DNA of 64,000 bases from Bacillus sp. FJAT-49711 (lineage in GTDB: Bacteria > Bacillota > Bacilli > Bacillales > Bacillaceae_C), in the NCBI RefSeq assembly GCF_018343715.1, contig NZ_JAGYPL010000002.1, forward strand, positions 248,001 through 312,000, given 5' to 3'. The translations under genes were made by a program, and so were the position numbers. This document shows positions 1-7,671 of the stretch, piece after piece; position 1 is the first letter of the stretch, and each line of letters begins with the position of its first letter. Under the pieces are notes generated by a model that saw only the letters and a list, made by a program, of their open reading frames with translations, ran no database searches and was not told where the DNA came from.

Positions 1-1
1 G

Positions 2-115
2 GAGCTATCACAATATAGTGAAAAAGAGATTTTGCATTTTCATGGTATGGGACCAGCTTCTTTGCCAAAACTTAGATCGGTCTTAAATGAAAATGGGCTA
101 TCATTCAAAAACTAA
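2..115 (+). CDS. C-terminus of a helix-hairpin-helix (RNA polymerase alpha-CTD-like) protein, partial
   Basis: An open frame enters from the left edge and stops at TAA 113-115, giving 37 residues. The stretch HGMGPASLPKLRSVL followed by NGLSF is typical of the small helix-hairpin-helix fold seen in RNA polymerase alpha C-terminal domains and in stand-alone Bacillus proteins of that fold, which bind DNA or nucleoid partners. The start lies outside the window, so the full architecture is unknown. A clear intrinsic terminator follows 38 bases later, which supports this being a real gene end. Confidence 0.6.
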   Translation, partial: ELSQYSEKEILHFHGMGPASLPKLRSVLNENGLSFKN

Positions 116-153
116 CTACAAGGATTATTATTATACGAGTCACGGTCTTGGAA

Positions 154-203
154 ACCTCCCCCTTAACAACAACTGATAAGTTTAGGGGGAGGTGAGTTTT
201 TTT
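154..203 (+). terminator. Intrinsic terminator of the partial first gene
   Basis: A 10-bp perfect stem (ACCTCCCCCT at 154-163 with AGGGGGAGGT at 184-193) is followed by GAG and seven Ts. Confidence 0.85.
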
Positions 204-260
204 AAATTAGTAAAGAAAGCATATAATTTTATACAATCCTTATTTTAAAGAAGTCTTTCA

Positions 261-772
261 TTGTCTAGCTTTAGGCACCCAGAGACTAGCAAACTTTCAG
301 CTTTTTCCTACGATAAGCCAACATCAGGTGAAATTTGAAATGCCAATTTCACTAGGTGAAATTTGAAATGCCAATTTCACTAGGTGAAATTTGAAATGCC
401 AATTTCACTAGGTGAAATTTGAAATGCCAATTTCACTAGGTGAAATTTGAAATGCCAATTTCACTAGGTGAAATTTGAAATGCCAATTTCACTAGGTGAA
501 ATTTGAAATGCCAATTTCACTAGGTGAAATTTGAAATGCCAATTTCACTAGGTGAAATTTGAAATGCCAATTTCACTAGGTGAAATTTGAAATGCCAATT
601 TCACTAGGTGAAATTTGAAGTGTCAATTTCACTAGGTGAAATTTGAAGTGTCAATTTCACTAGGTGAAATTTGAAATGTCAATTTCACTAGCTCATTCTT
701 CGCCGTGTTTCCTGTATCTCATCAGAAGCTTAAAAAGTTTGTACGTCGCTGAACGGGCGCCTTGCGCTTTTC
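261..772. repeat. Degenerate dispersed Bacillus-type intergenic element carrying a tandem array
   Basis: The flanks of the 28-bp array (about 261-325 and 690-772) resemble a repetitive intergenic element I remember from many Bacillaceae genomes. The left end has TGTCTAGCTT and then AAGCCAACATC; the right end has GGGCGCCTTGCGCTTTTCT. In the usual element the centre is a short palindrome; here it is replaced by a 13-copy array. The element abuts the stop codon of the downstream esterase. The assignment is from memory and not searched. Confidence 0.4.
326..689. repeat. 13-copy tandem repeat, 28-bp unit with internal inverted repeat
   Basis: Units start at 326 and recur every 28 bp up to 662, with the last unit ending at 689. 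The first ten copies are identical. Copies 11 and 12 carry AAGTGTC and copy 13 carries AAATGTC in place of AAATGCC. Each unit contains GTGAAATT and AATTTCAC separated by 9 bases, so each can form a small hairpin. There are no spacers, so this is not a CRISPR array. No convincing protein is encoded across it. Confidence 0.97.
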
Positions 773-775
773 TGA

Positions 776-2335
776 TTAGTGCTGGATATCTTCATCTTTT
801 ACTAATAAATCAAATGATGGTGTTGCAGATGAATGCAGGGCGATTAAATCATGATCATAATTATGTCTCACTTCGCAAGTTCTATCAAAAATCATCGTCG
901 TCTCATTTCCTGGTTGACAAGCTGTCCATTCTGGCAGGTCATTTGAAGATGGCGTGCCATTCCTTGCGAAACTAATCCATGTATCAAACATCTGCTTTTC
1001 CAACAGATCGGAAACTCCAGGAATATTACATACTGGCACCTTATCCGTATTATGGAAAATAAACGGAATTTCGCTGCAATGCCATGCGGCTCTTCCGTCA
1101 TCATATGGAAACTCAAAACTAAACATATACGAATATGTCGGAGCCTCCTGATGTTCGGCTTTCTTAGCGATAAAATCGATAGAAGGAGCCCGGAATAAGG
1201 AATCGATCAGTAATAAATCCGTCAAATGTTTCTCTGGATAAGCTTCTTTAAACAGAGTGATTAGTTTTTCACTATGATCACCGTATCTGTTTGCAATTAA
1301 TTGCTCGATTTCTTCAATAGATAGCTTGTCTTTATCTGCGATCCCCGGCCCAAATGCAGAAAACTCAGCAAAGACCGTGCCTACCATGACAGGTATGGTT
1401 TTGGCATGATCCGTGAAGCCGACAACTCGTGGATCTCCTACATAAAAATCATTCTGAATTGGGCTGCAGCCTACATAATGCCCTTCTTTCGCCAATTTTT
1501 CCGATACCTTATTATAAGTTTCTGCTAGAAGTGGATATGGAATTGCTTCCAACTTTTCTACTTCTCCTTCTTCATAGGCCAATTCACGTAGTAAGGCATT
1601 TACGATTTCTGTTCCATCTACTTCTCCTGCTGCTACAAAGCCATCAATCAATCCACTCTGTATGATTCCTTTATGAAATAAACCATCTGCTTCGGGGGTC
1701 TGCATCAAAGTCCAAACCTTCATACCGCCTCCAGACTGTCCAAATAATGTGACGTTTTCTGGATCACCGCCAAAATTCTCAATATTATCTTGAATCCACT
1801 TTAATGCAGCAACCATATCCGCATTACCTGCATTGCCAGAATTCTTATATTTCTCCCCAAATGGCGATAAATCTAGATAACCTAAAATATTTAATCGATG
1901 ATTCAAACTAACTACGACAGCATCACCAAATTTGCTCATATTTTCCCCATCATAAGCTACATGCTCAATAGATGAACCAGCTGAAAAGCCGCCGCCATGT
2001 AGCCAAACGAGAACGGGTTTTTTAGCGTTTTTATCTATACTCCGTGTCCATATGTTTAAATATTGACAGTTTTCATCCATCGGCCAATAACGATGGGGAA
2101 TGAGTATTTCTCCCGAAGGGTTCTCCTGATTCAGCAAAGGGCTTACATACCCGTATGATGTTGCTTCCTTCACACCGTCCCAAGGCTCAATTTCTGTAGG
2201 CATTTGGAACCGTTCAGCATCTGCATATTTAATACCGTGGAAAGTATACGTTTCATCAATCTTATAACCTCTTAATTTCCCAGCTTTTGTTTCTACAATC
2301 GGCTCTGTTTTACTACAAATAAACGTTCTCGCCAT
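776..2335 (-). CDS. Type B carboxylesterase (para-nitrobenzyl esterase-like)
   Basis: This 519-residue protein is a carboxylesterase/lipase of the PnbA family, which hydrolyses carboxylic esters with a Ser-Glu-His triad. Visible features are the oxyanion-hole HGGGFSAGSS at about 113-122, the nucleophile elbow LFGQSGGG with Ser201, and a late AWHCSEIPF segment holding the probable catalytic His. Length is normal for the family and there is no signal peptide, so it should be cytoplasmic. The ATG is preceded by GATAAGGAGGAAG, an excellent ribosome binding site. It stands alone. The 3' end abuts the dispersed repeat element and no classic terminator is seen. The natural substrate cannot be read from sequence. 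Confidence 0.93.
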   Translation of the reverse strand: MARTFICSKTEPIVETKAGKLRGYKIDETYTFHGIKYADAERFQMPTEIEPWDGVKEATSYGYVSPLLNQENPSGEILIPHRYWPMDENCQYLNIWTRSIDKNAKKPVLVWLHGGGFSAGSSIEHVAYDGENMSKFGDAVVVSLNHRLNILGYLDLSPFGEKYKNSGNAGNADMVAALKWIQDNIENFGGDPENVTLFGQSGGGMKVWTLMQTPEADGLFHKGIIQSGLIDGFVAAGEVDGTEIVNALLRELAYEEGEVEKLEAIPYPLLAETYNKVSEKLAKEGHYVGCSPIQNDFYVGDPRVVGFTDHAKTIPVMVGTVFAEFSAFGPGIADKDKLSIEEIEQLIANRYGDHSEKLITLFKEAYPEKHLTDLLLIDSLFRAPSIDFIAKKAEHQEAPTYSYMFSFEFPYDDGRAAWHCSEIPFIFHNTDKVPVCNIPGVSDLLEKQMFDTWISFARNGTPSSNDLPEWTACQPGNETTMIFDRTCEVRHNYDHDLIALHSSATPSFDLLVKDEDIQH

Positions 2336-2637
2336 ATGACTTCCTCCTTATCTCTACCGCGCAAGATTACCATTGAGAAGATTTTATCTATTAAATCCAT
2401 CATAAACTAATAGGATCATAAATGTAAGCGATGTATTTACGTTAAACTCCAGTAACTCATCTTTTGAGGGTTCAATGAAATTTTCTACCCGCTTTAAAAC
2501 TTTAGGCTATGTTGATAACATCCTAGTTGCTTAATCGTGTTAATAACTAGATTGACAAGAGGGCGGGCAAAATGCGAAAATATCGGCAACAATTAGAAAA
2601 TCTATATAATCAAACAAGCTAAGGAATTCAATCTTTA
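2336..2637. other. Intergenic stretch, no gene seen
   Basis: About 300 AT-rich bases between the esterase start and the end of the next minus-strand gene. It holds the esterase ribosome binding site at its left edge. I see no credible open frame, repeat or terminator. Confidence 0.5.
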
Positions 2638-2847
2638 TCATTTATGTTCTATTTTATCCCCAAAGTACTTCCATAGGTAATATGTCGCCCAAAACAAGGA
2701 AGTATACGATAGAAAAAATAAAGGAACCATAAAAGTATTTTTGATCAAATAATTAGACGCAAAAACAGAGAAAACTACCAAGAAAATTATGAATGGTAAT
2801 AATAGAATCCAATAACGCTTATCTTTAAAAGTTTTAAAACTAAACAT
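2638..2847 (-). CDS. Small two-helix membrane protein, unknown function
   Basis: An open frame of 75 codons, but the GGGGGATT ribosome binding site lies just upstream of the seventh codon, so I place the start at 2847, giving 69 residues starting MFSFKTFKDKRYW. Two hydrophobic segments (about residues 13-31 and 38-58) with a short linker predict a small integral membrane protein with a charged C-terminus. I do not recognise a family. The next gene upstream on the same strand is a frameshifted membrane-anchored protein about 140 bases away, so no functional link is evident. Confidence 0.55.
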   Translation of the reverse strand: MFSFKTFKDKRYWILLLPFIIFLVVFSVFASNYLIKNTFMVPLFFLSYTSLFWATYYLWKYFGDKIEHK

Positions 2848-2989
2848 ACAATCCCCCGTTGACATTATGTAATAAATTAGTAAATGAGAATATTTTGTTT
2901 ACCTGAAAATGGGTCCTATTCTTGAACAAAGTTTCCGCTTTGTAACGCGCCAATGCCCGATTGGTGAACAAAGGCTATGGCTATAATTC

Positions 2990-3777
2990 TCATTTGAACA
3001 CATCAAAAACTTTGCTTTCACCGTCTTCATACTGGCAAATAACGATATGTAGGTTTTTCATATTCCAGTCTGGAGAGCGTAGATAGATAAACGAATTATC
3101 CATTTCTACAATATTGTTGCCTGTAAGATATTGTAAATCGAAATATTTATCGTATTGCTCATTGTAACCAGGTGCCTCGATAGTTATAGGACTATACAAG
3201 CTTGATGGCTGTAGTGTTGTTTCTTTGATTACTTTCGTATTAATATTATATTGATGAGTATATATAAATTCATTAAACATATCATCATTTCCAATAAAGA
3301 TTGTTGTACCATCTTGCGATACAGATGCCAGCATCATGGGAATGCCATGTGACTTAATTTGCTCATAGGAAATTCGATTCGTAACTATTGAATCTTGCAT
3401 ATTATAAACAACTACTCCAAATGTACCCTGCATAACCGCTATAATGTTATCGGCATATAAAAGTCTGGGCATTTCGGAACCAAATTCATTTGTTCAATGT
3501 CAGACATGTCTACCATTAATTCTCCACCCTTGGGTATGGTGAAATTTTCATTACCTATACCCATAATTGTACTTTTTAGAAAAGACAAACTTAATATGAG
3601 TAAAATAGTCGCAGCAGAAGCCATAACTGTCCAATATAACGGATTAAACTTTCTTGGTTTGTGATAACCTTGTTGGATTTTCAGATGAATTCTTTCGCTA
3701 TCTCCAGTCGAAAATTCAACATTTTCATTTAAATAACTTTTCTCTTTATCGGATATCTTCTTATTAAAGTTATTCAA
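2990..3777 (-). pseudogene. Frameshifted membrane-anchored protein, anti-sigma-factor-like layout
   Basis: Two minus-strand frames join into one protein. The upstream frame (start TTG 3777, preceded by AAAAGGGG) gives a charged cytoplasmic segment of about 48 residues, one membrane helix (about 49-67) and the start of an outer domain, ending prematurely just after QMNLVPK. The downstream frame (from 3472) resumes with MPRLLYADNIIAV and runs to 2990. The overlap reads CCGAAATGCCC, and adding one A restores a continuous reading frame. The layout resembles membrane anti-sigma or sensor proteins, but no sigma factor gene is adjacent. It may be a true pseudogene or a single-base sequence error in an A run. 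Confidence 0.7.
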
Positions 3778-4002
3778 GTTTATTACCCCTTTTAGGATTA
3801 CTTTGAAAAGCTTCTCTTCCGCGTAACAGTCTTGATTTAACTGTATTTATATTAATATTTATGTATTGATTTCTTATAGTAATAAAGAATAAGAATTTCC
3901 TTGGGTTTTCCTGAAAGACTGAGGATTTGACTGGAATGTTGTACTGAATACACTTTTTTCAGATGATTGATCTTGTAGTAAATAGATAAATTTCTAGTTT
4001 AT

Positions 4003-4046
4003 AAAACCGCCTTGTTGATTTCTTTTCAAAACAACAAGGCGGTTTA
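4003..4046 (-). terminator. Hairpin downstream of a decayed minus-strand gene
   Basis: Arms AAACCGCCTTGTTG and CAACAAGGCGGTTT form a 14-bp stem. On the minus strand it follows the stop of the remnant at 4065-4220 by about 20 bases and is followed by TTTATAAACTAG, so it probably was that gene's terminator. Confidence 0.55.
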
Positions 4047-4064
4047 GTAAATCTAGTAATTTTT

Positions 4065-4220
4065 TTACTTAACGTTTTCCAAAATTCCTGGAATTAAGAT
4101 CGTAAAATTATTTCCATTAATAGAACATTGGAACGTATAAACGGGTTTATAAAAGCCTGTGGAATCCAAATAGTAGCTTGCTTCTATAGTATGAATATGA
4201 AAAAAAAGAATAGATTGCTG
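4065..4220 (-). pseudogene. C-terminal gene remnant, unknown secreted or membrane protein
   Basis: A minus-strand frame without a start codon runs 51 codons to TAA 4065-4067. Its sequence includes EASYYLDSTGFYKPVYTF and later TILIPGILENVK, which reads like the end of a real protein: a repeated motif with GFYxPVY and a terminal IP segment. Upstream the frame hits a stop behind a run of eight Ts, a likely frameshift site. A terminator-like hairpin follows. I cannot name the family. Confidence 0.4.
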
Positions 4221-4315
4221 TTACTTAGAAGGATTTTATTGCGAAGAAAACACGCAAATATATTGGAGTTTATTTAATTAAATCATTTTTAACTGAATGG
4301 TCAATTTCTGTTCAA

Positions 4316-4346
4316 CGAAAAAGGCAGAAGGTCGTTCCTTCTGCCC
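4316..4346 (-). terminator. Terminator of the PfpI-family gene
   Basis: Stem GGCAGAAGG (4323-4331) with CCTTCTGCC (4337-4345). On the minus strand it is followed by a T-rich tail (TTTTTCG). Confidence 0.8.
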
Positions 4347-4351
4347 AATAG

Positions 4352-4867
4352 TTATCCTAATATTTTTAATGATTCCCGAACAAAGGCAGGTATGTCACCG
4401 GGAGTTCTGCTAGTAACGAGCTGATTCTGGCATACAACGACTTCTTTGTCATGGAAATTTCCGCCGGCGTTTTCTAAATCAACCTTTATGGATGTATATC
4501 CAGTCACATCGCGTCCTTCAAGTGTTTTTGCCGTAATTAACAGCTGAGGACCGTGACAAATGGCGAAAACAGGTTTTTTGGCATCCATAAATGCTTTGCT
4601 GAAATGAACAAAACGCTCATCAGCACGAAGAATGTCCGGAGAAAATCCGCCTGGGATGAACAATGCGTCAAAGTCCTCTGGGGAAACATCATCTATACTT
4701 TCATCAATGATGACCTCACTTTCTCCTTGCTTTCCCTTCACTGTCTTCCCTTTTTCCATTTCAATGGTTATTACTGCATGTCCTTTCTCTTTAAAGGACT
4801 TTACCGGTTCCGTGTATTCTGAATCCTCAAAGTCATTTGTAACCAAAACAGCAATTTTTTTACTCAT
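4352..4867 (-). CDS. DJ-1/PfpI family protein (YfkM/YraA-like, protein deglycase or general stress type)
   Basis: The 171-residue protein is a class I glutamine-amidotransferase-like DJ-1/PfpI member. The nucleophile elbow FAICHGPQLL gives Cys104 with His105, and IPGGFSPDILR is the typical preceding loop. Family members in Bacillus (YfkM, YraA) are general stress proteins, and members elsewhere act as glyoxalases or protein/nucleotide deglycases. A longer frame starts at 4885, but AAGGAG sits upstream of the second ATG, so 4867 is preferred. Monocistronic, with its own terminator. A second PfpI-family gene lies at 26551. Which activity applies here cannot be decided from sequence. Confidence 0.9.
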   Translation of the reverse strand: MSKKIAVLVTNDFEDSEYTEPVKSFKEKGHAVITIEMEKGKTVKGKQGESEVIIDESIDDVSPEDFDALFIPGGFSPDILRADERFVHFSKAFMDAKKPVFAICHGPQLLITAKTLEGRDVTGYTSIKVDLENAGGNFHDKEVVVCQNQLVTSRTPGDIPAFVRESLKILG

Positions 4868-5003
4868 CGCAATCAACTCCTTCATGTCTAAATTACCCTT
4901 TTTTGCATAAAAAAAACGTGTAGCGTGGTTAATTTAGTCAGGTTGTATAAATACTAAATGGTTTTATCTTTTCGAATAGATTCATAGTTTAGAAGGATAG
5001 ATT

Positions 5004-5116
5004 TTACATATATTCATAAGAAAATGGGGCTGGAAATAGGTGGATGCCATTCATTTTTGTGACTTCATCTGCAAGTATTGGATCATATATGACGTTAAGT
5101 AAAGCGGTAGTGTCAT
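5004..5116 (-). pseudogene. N-terminal gene remnant with intact Shine-Dalgarno
   Basis: On the minus strand AAGGAGGGAGCAATT precedes ATG 5116, a strong start site. The ATG frame stops after 21 codons (5051). A shift of one base right after the ATG opens a frame reading TTALLNVIYDPILADEVTK and then MNGIHLFPAPFSYEYM before stopping at 5004, which looks more protein-like. One deleted base after ATGA would explain this. I do not recognise the protein. Confidence 0.35.
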
Positions 5117-5238
5117 AATTGCTCCCTCCTTGTAATATTACTCATCAAACGATAAAGAATGTAACTGAATCGTTCAGTCACCACGAACATTTCTATGCTA
5201 GAGTAAATGTTATTAAAAATTTCTTGGAGGTAGCATCT

Positions 5239-5916
5239 TTGAAAAACATTTATATAAAAACATTCGTTGCAGCATGTATAGCTGCATTTATATTCATAGG
5301 TTTACAGAGCGGAACTGCAGAGGCACGTACCGAATATCGTGTAGTAAAAGGAGATAGCCTCTGGGGGCTTGGCCAAAAATATAGTGTAACCATTGATAAT
5401 ATTAAACTAGAAAATAATCGCCGCGACGATTTGATTTATATAGGAGAACTTTTGCAAATTCCTAATAAGGTGAAAGGGGTAGCTGTACATTCAGCAAAAC
5501 CTAAAAAGGAAACGAGAAAAAATAAACTAGCAAAGCCAGAAATGTCGATTTCTCAAAAAGAAAAGGATTTATTTGCCCGATTGGTAGAAGCTGAAGCAAA
5601 AGGGGAATCGTATAAAGGAAAAGTAGCTGTTGCAACAGTTGTACTAAATCGGGTTGAATCTCCTAAATTCCCAGATACTATTACAGGTGTTATTAAACAA
5701 GTAGTAGGCAGTACTTATGCTTTTTCACCAGTAAAAAATGGTCAAATTAATAAACCTGCTTCAGATGAATCGGAAAGAGCAGTAGATGAAGCGCTTTTGA
5801 GAAAAGATCGTTTAAAGGATTCCATTTATTTTTACAATCCAGATATTGCAACAGATAAATGGATTCGTACGCGTGATGTAGTGAAGACTATTGGTAATCA
5901 TGTGTTTGCAAAATAA
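5239..5916 (+). CDS. LysM-containing cell wall hydrolase (SleB/CwlJ-type Hydrolase_2)
   Basis: The start is TTG 5239, 8 bases after TTGGAGG; an ATG-led longer frame from 5119 lacks a ribosome binding site. The 225-residue product has a signal peptide (cleavage about after GTAEA, residue 29), a LysM peptidoglycan-binding domain (about 31-75, YRVVKGDSLWGL to LLQIP), a basic linker, and a SleB/CwlJ catalytic domain (about 108-225). The motif LVEAEAKGESYKGKVAVATV contains the conserved Glu of these spore-cortex lytic enzymes. It is exported and cuts peptidoglycan, probably in germination or wall turnover. Downstream lies a phosphatase gene remnant. Confidence 0.9.
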   Translation: MKNIYIKTFVAACIAAFIFIGLQSGTAEARTEYRVVKGDSLWGLGQKYSVTIDNIKLENNRRDDLIYIGELLQIPNKVKGVAVHSAKPKKETRKNKLAKPEMSISQKEKDLFARLVEAEAKGESYKGKVAVATVVLNRVESPKFPDTITGVIKQVVGSTYAFSPVKNGQINKPASDESERAVDEALLRKDRLKDSIYFYNPDIATDKWIRTRDVVKTIGNHVFAK

Positions 5917-5978
5917 CACTGGTTTTAATTTTTCGAGTATGAATTGTTCTTTAATCAAAATAGGTTTAAGAGAAGACT

Positions 5979-6100
5979 CTGTATTTATTGTAGAAAAACA
6001 AACAAACAATCAAGAATGGTCTTCCTATTAATAAAAACGTTGCCTATGTTAGACAAAACAAAAAACTAGTACTAAGAAACTTGATGGTGTAGCAGTTTAT
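5979..6100 (+). pseudogene. Decayed 3' fragment of an alkaline phosphatase gene
   Basis: About 120 bases align with 10471-10590, near the 3' end of the intact alkaline phosphatase gene. Shared blocks include CTGTATTTATTG, AGAAAAACAAA, TTGCCTATGTTA and ACTTGATGGTGTA. Small insertions and substitutions break the frame. It is a second, ruined copy, or a fragment of one, 4.5 kb from the intact gene. Confidence 0.75.
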
Positions 6101-6120
6101 GAATTAATTACGAACCATCC

Positions 6121-6175
6121 TGATTTAATCATGAGATGATTTAGCTTCGGACAAGGCGTGTCTTATTGACACGTT
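6121..6175 (+). repeat. Dispersed hairpin repeat, copy 1
   Basis: Shares AATCATGAGATGA, then GCTTCG, then a GGCGTG-led hairpin with the copy at 27751-27806. The hairpin stem is CGTGTC/GACACG with a 5-base loop. Orientation is assigned by similarity only. Confidence 0.6.
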
Positions 6176-6236
6176 GATTGGATTATCATTTACAGGTTTT
6201 CAAACTTTTACTTTTACATTTGCCCTAAAATAAGTG

Positions 6237-6290
6237 CCTGTCAACACCCGTGATTTGCTGAACTGTTTGATGTTTTCAGGGTGTGACAGG
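6237..6290 (-). terminator. Probable terminator of the aldolase gene
   Basis: Arms CCTGTCAACACCC (6237-6249) and GGGTGTGACAGG (6279-6290) form a long stem just past the aldolase stop. The tail is only moderately T-rich on the minus strand. Confidence 0.55.
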
Positions 6291-6299
6291 TCGATTTTC

Positions 6300-7187
6300 T
6301 TAAATAGAAGCTGCGTAAATAGAATCAACGGCCTTTGAAAGAGCAGCGTTAAATTCTTCATCTGTTTGATTGACATTCAAATCCTGGCTTAAGGCCCTAG
6401 AGAAGCTAGCGATTAGACCATCATTAGCTTTTAGCTTTTCATTCGCTTCATCTCTGGAATAGCCGCCGGAAAGTGCAACGACACGAACAACCTTTGGATG
6501 GTCGATAAGCTCTTTGTACATGTTCGCTTGTGTAGGAATCGTTAATTTTAACATGACAAGTTCATTTTCACTTAAAGAATTGAGATGATTTTGAAGTTCA
6601 ACTTTCAATCGTTCTTCACATTTTCCTTTTTCAAGGCTGTTTATATCTACTTCTGGCTCAATAATTGGAATTAGCCCTGCACTGATAATCTTTTTCGCAA
6701 CGTCGAATTGTTGATCAACCACATCCCTAATTCCTACTGTATTGGCTTCTTTTATAACAGAACGCATTTTTGTGCCAAATATATGATGTTCATTCGCCTG
6801 TTTCAAGGTTTCTTCTAAATTGGTGATCGGCTTCATCAATTGTACGCCATCAGCTTCCTGAGCAAGTCCTTTGTCCACTTTTAAAAAAGGAACAATGCCT
6901 TTCACTTCAGCTAGATAATCGCCTGTATACATCCCCTCAATTTTGCGATACATGGTTTCTTCAAACAGAATAGCGCCCAAAATCTTACTTGAATCAAAAG
7001 CGGGTGATGTGATGATTCTTGTCCGCATTTCATGCACCAATTTGAACATTTCATCCTCGTTGGAATATGCATTCTCTAAAATACCGTAAGCTGCAAGTGC
7101 TTTAGGTGTACTTCCACCACTTTGGTCCAGAGCTGCAATAAATCCCTTTCCGTCTTTCATTCTTTCCAATTGCTGTTGTTGCATCAT
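6300..7187 (-). CDS. fda: Class I fructose-bisphosphate aldolase
   Basis: This 295-residue protein cleaves fructose 1,6-bisphosphate to dihydroxyacetone phosphate and glyceraldehyde 3-phosphate in glycolysis, and runs in reverse in gluconeogenesis. It is the Schiff-base class typical of Staphylococcus and some Bacillaceae. Visible signatures are [16 protein letters not shown] (about 16-31), [10 protein letters not shown] (about 173-182) and VMLKLTIP, whose Lys (about 214) is the Schiff-base residue. Start: AAGGAG lies 6 bases before ATG 7187; a TTG two codons upstream is too close to the ribosome binding site. It is monocistronic. Most Bacillus also carry a class II enzyme elsewhere, which cannot be seen here. 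Confidence 0.95.
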   Translation of the reverse strand: MMQQQQLERMKDGKGFIAALDQSGGSTPKALAAYGILENAYSNEDEMFKLVHEMRTRIITSPAFDSSKILGAILFEETMYRKIEGMYTGDYLAEVKGIVPFLKVDKGLAQEADGVQLMKPITNLEETLKQANEHHIFGTKMRSVIKEANTVGIRDVVDQQFDVAKKIISAGLIPIIEPEVDINSLEKGKCEERLKVELQNHLNSLSENELVMLKLTIPTQANMYKELIDHPKVVRVVALSGGYSRDEANEKLKANDGLIASFSRALSQDLNVNQTDEEFNAALSKAVDSIYAASI

Positions 7188-7333
7188 CTTCAACTCCTTT
7201 TCATAATCGTGCCTACTTCATTGGTATATAAGACTATACCCAATTGTCCACTATGTAATAACATGCCCTTTTTTAAAAAATATGTAGGATTTTTTTGAAA
7301 ATAAGGGCAAAAAAACTTGAAACGGATCAATGA

Positions 7334-7606
7334 GATGCGTTGGATAGAAGGACAAGAATGGTTTCCAATGAATGGGCTGCATTAGAAGTTATTAAGACGC
7401 ACTCAAGTAGCGGATAACATAACTATTTTTTTCAGTTCTCTGGGTGGGTGAGGTCCTTTAATGATGGTCTTGGTTATTGTAAAGTTTCCAAGATTAAGGA
7501 TCTAACTGAAAACAATCAAATTAATAAGCTGATTCACTATCAATCTTGTTATAATGATGAGGTGTCCAAAAACGAAAAATGGATTCCCTCTATTATTTTT
7601 GCTTAA
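7334..7606 (+). pseudogene. Small gene remnant with one in-frame stop, unknown
   Basis: In the 480-base gap before the DUF4317 gene a single frame reads through 90 codons with only one stop (TAA 7415-7417). Before it: RMVSNEWAALEVIKTHSSSG. After it: HNYFFQFSGWVRSFNDGLGY, then CKVSKIKDLTENNQINK and KWIPSIIFA. The composition is convincingly protein-like and both halves are in the same frame. ATG 7358 could be the original start. I do not recognise the family. Confidence 0.45.
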
Positions 7607-7671
7607 AATCGGAAAAAGGACCTAGTTTCCTTTTCTCTAAAAGAACACACTATAAAGGAGTTGCACCTTCT

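Noticed and set aside
326-689. CRISPR array
   Set aside because: The 28-bp units are directly adjacent with no spacers, and there are no cas genes.
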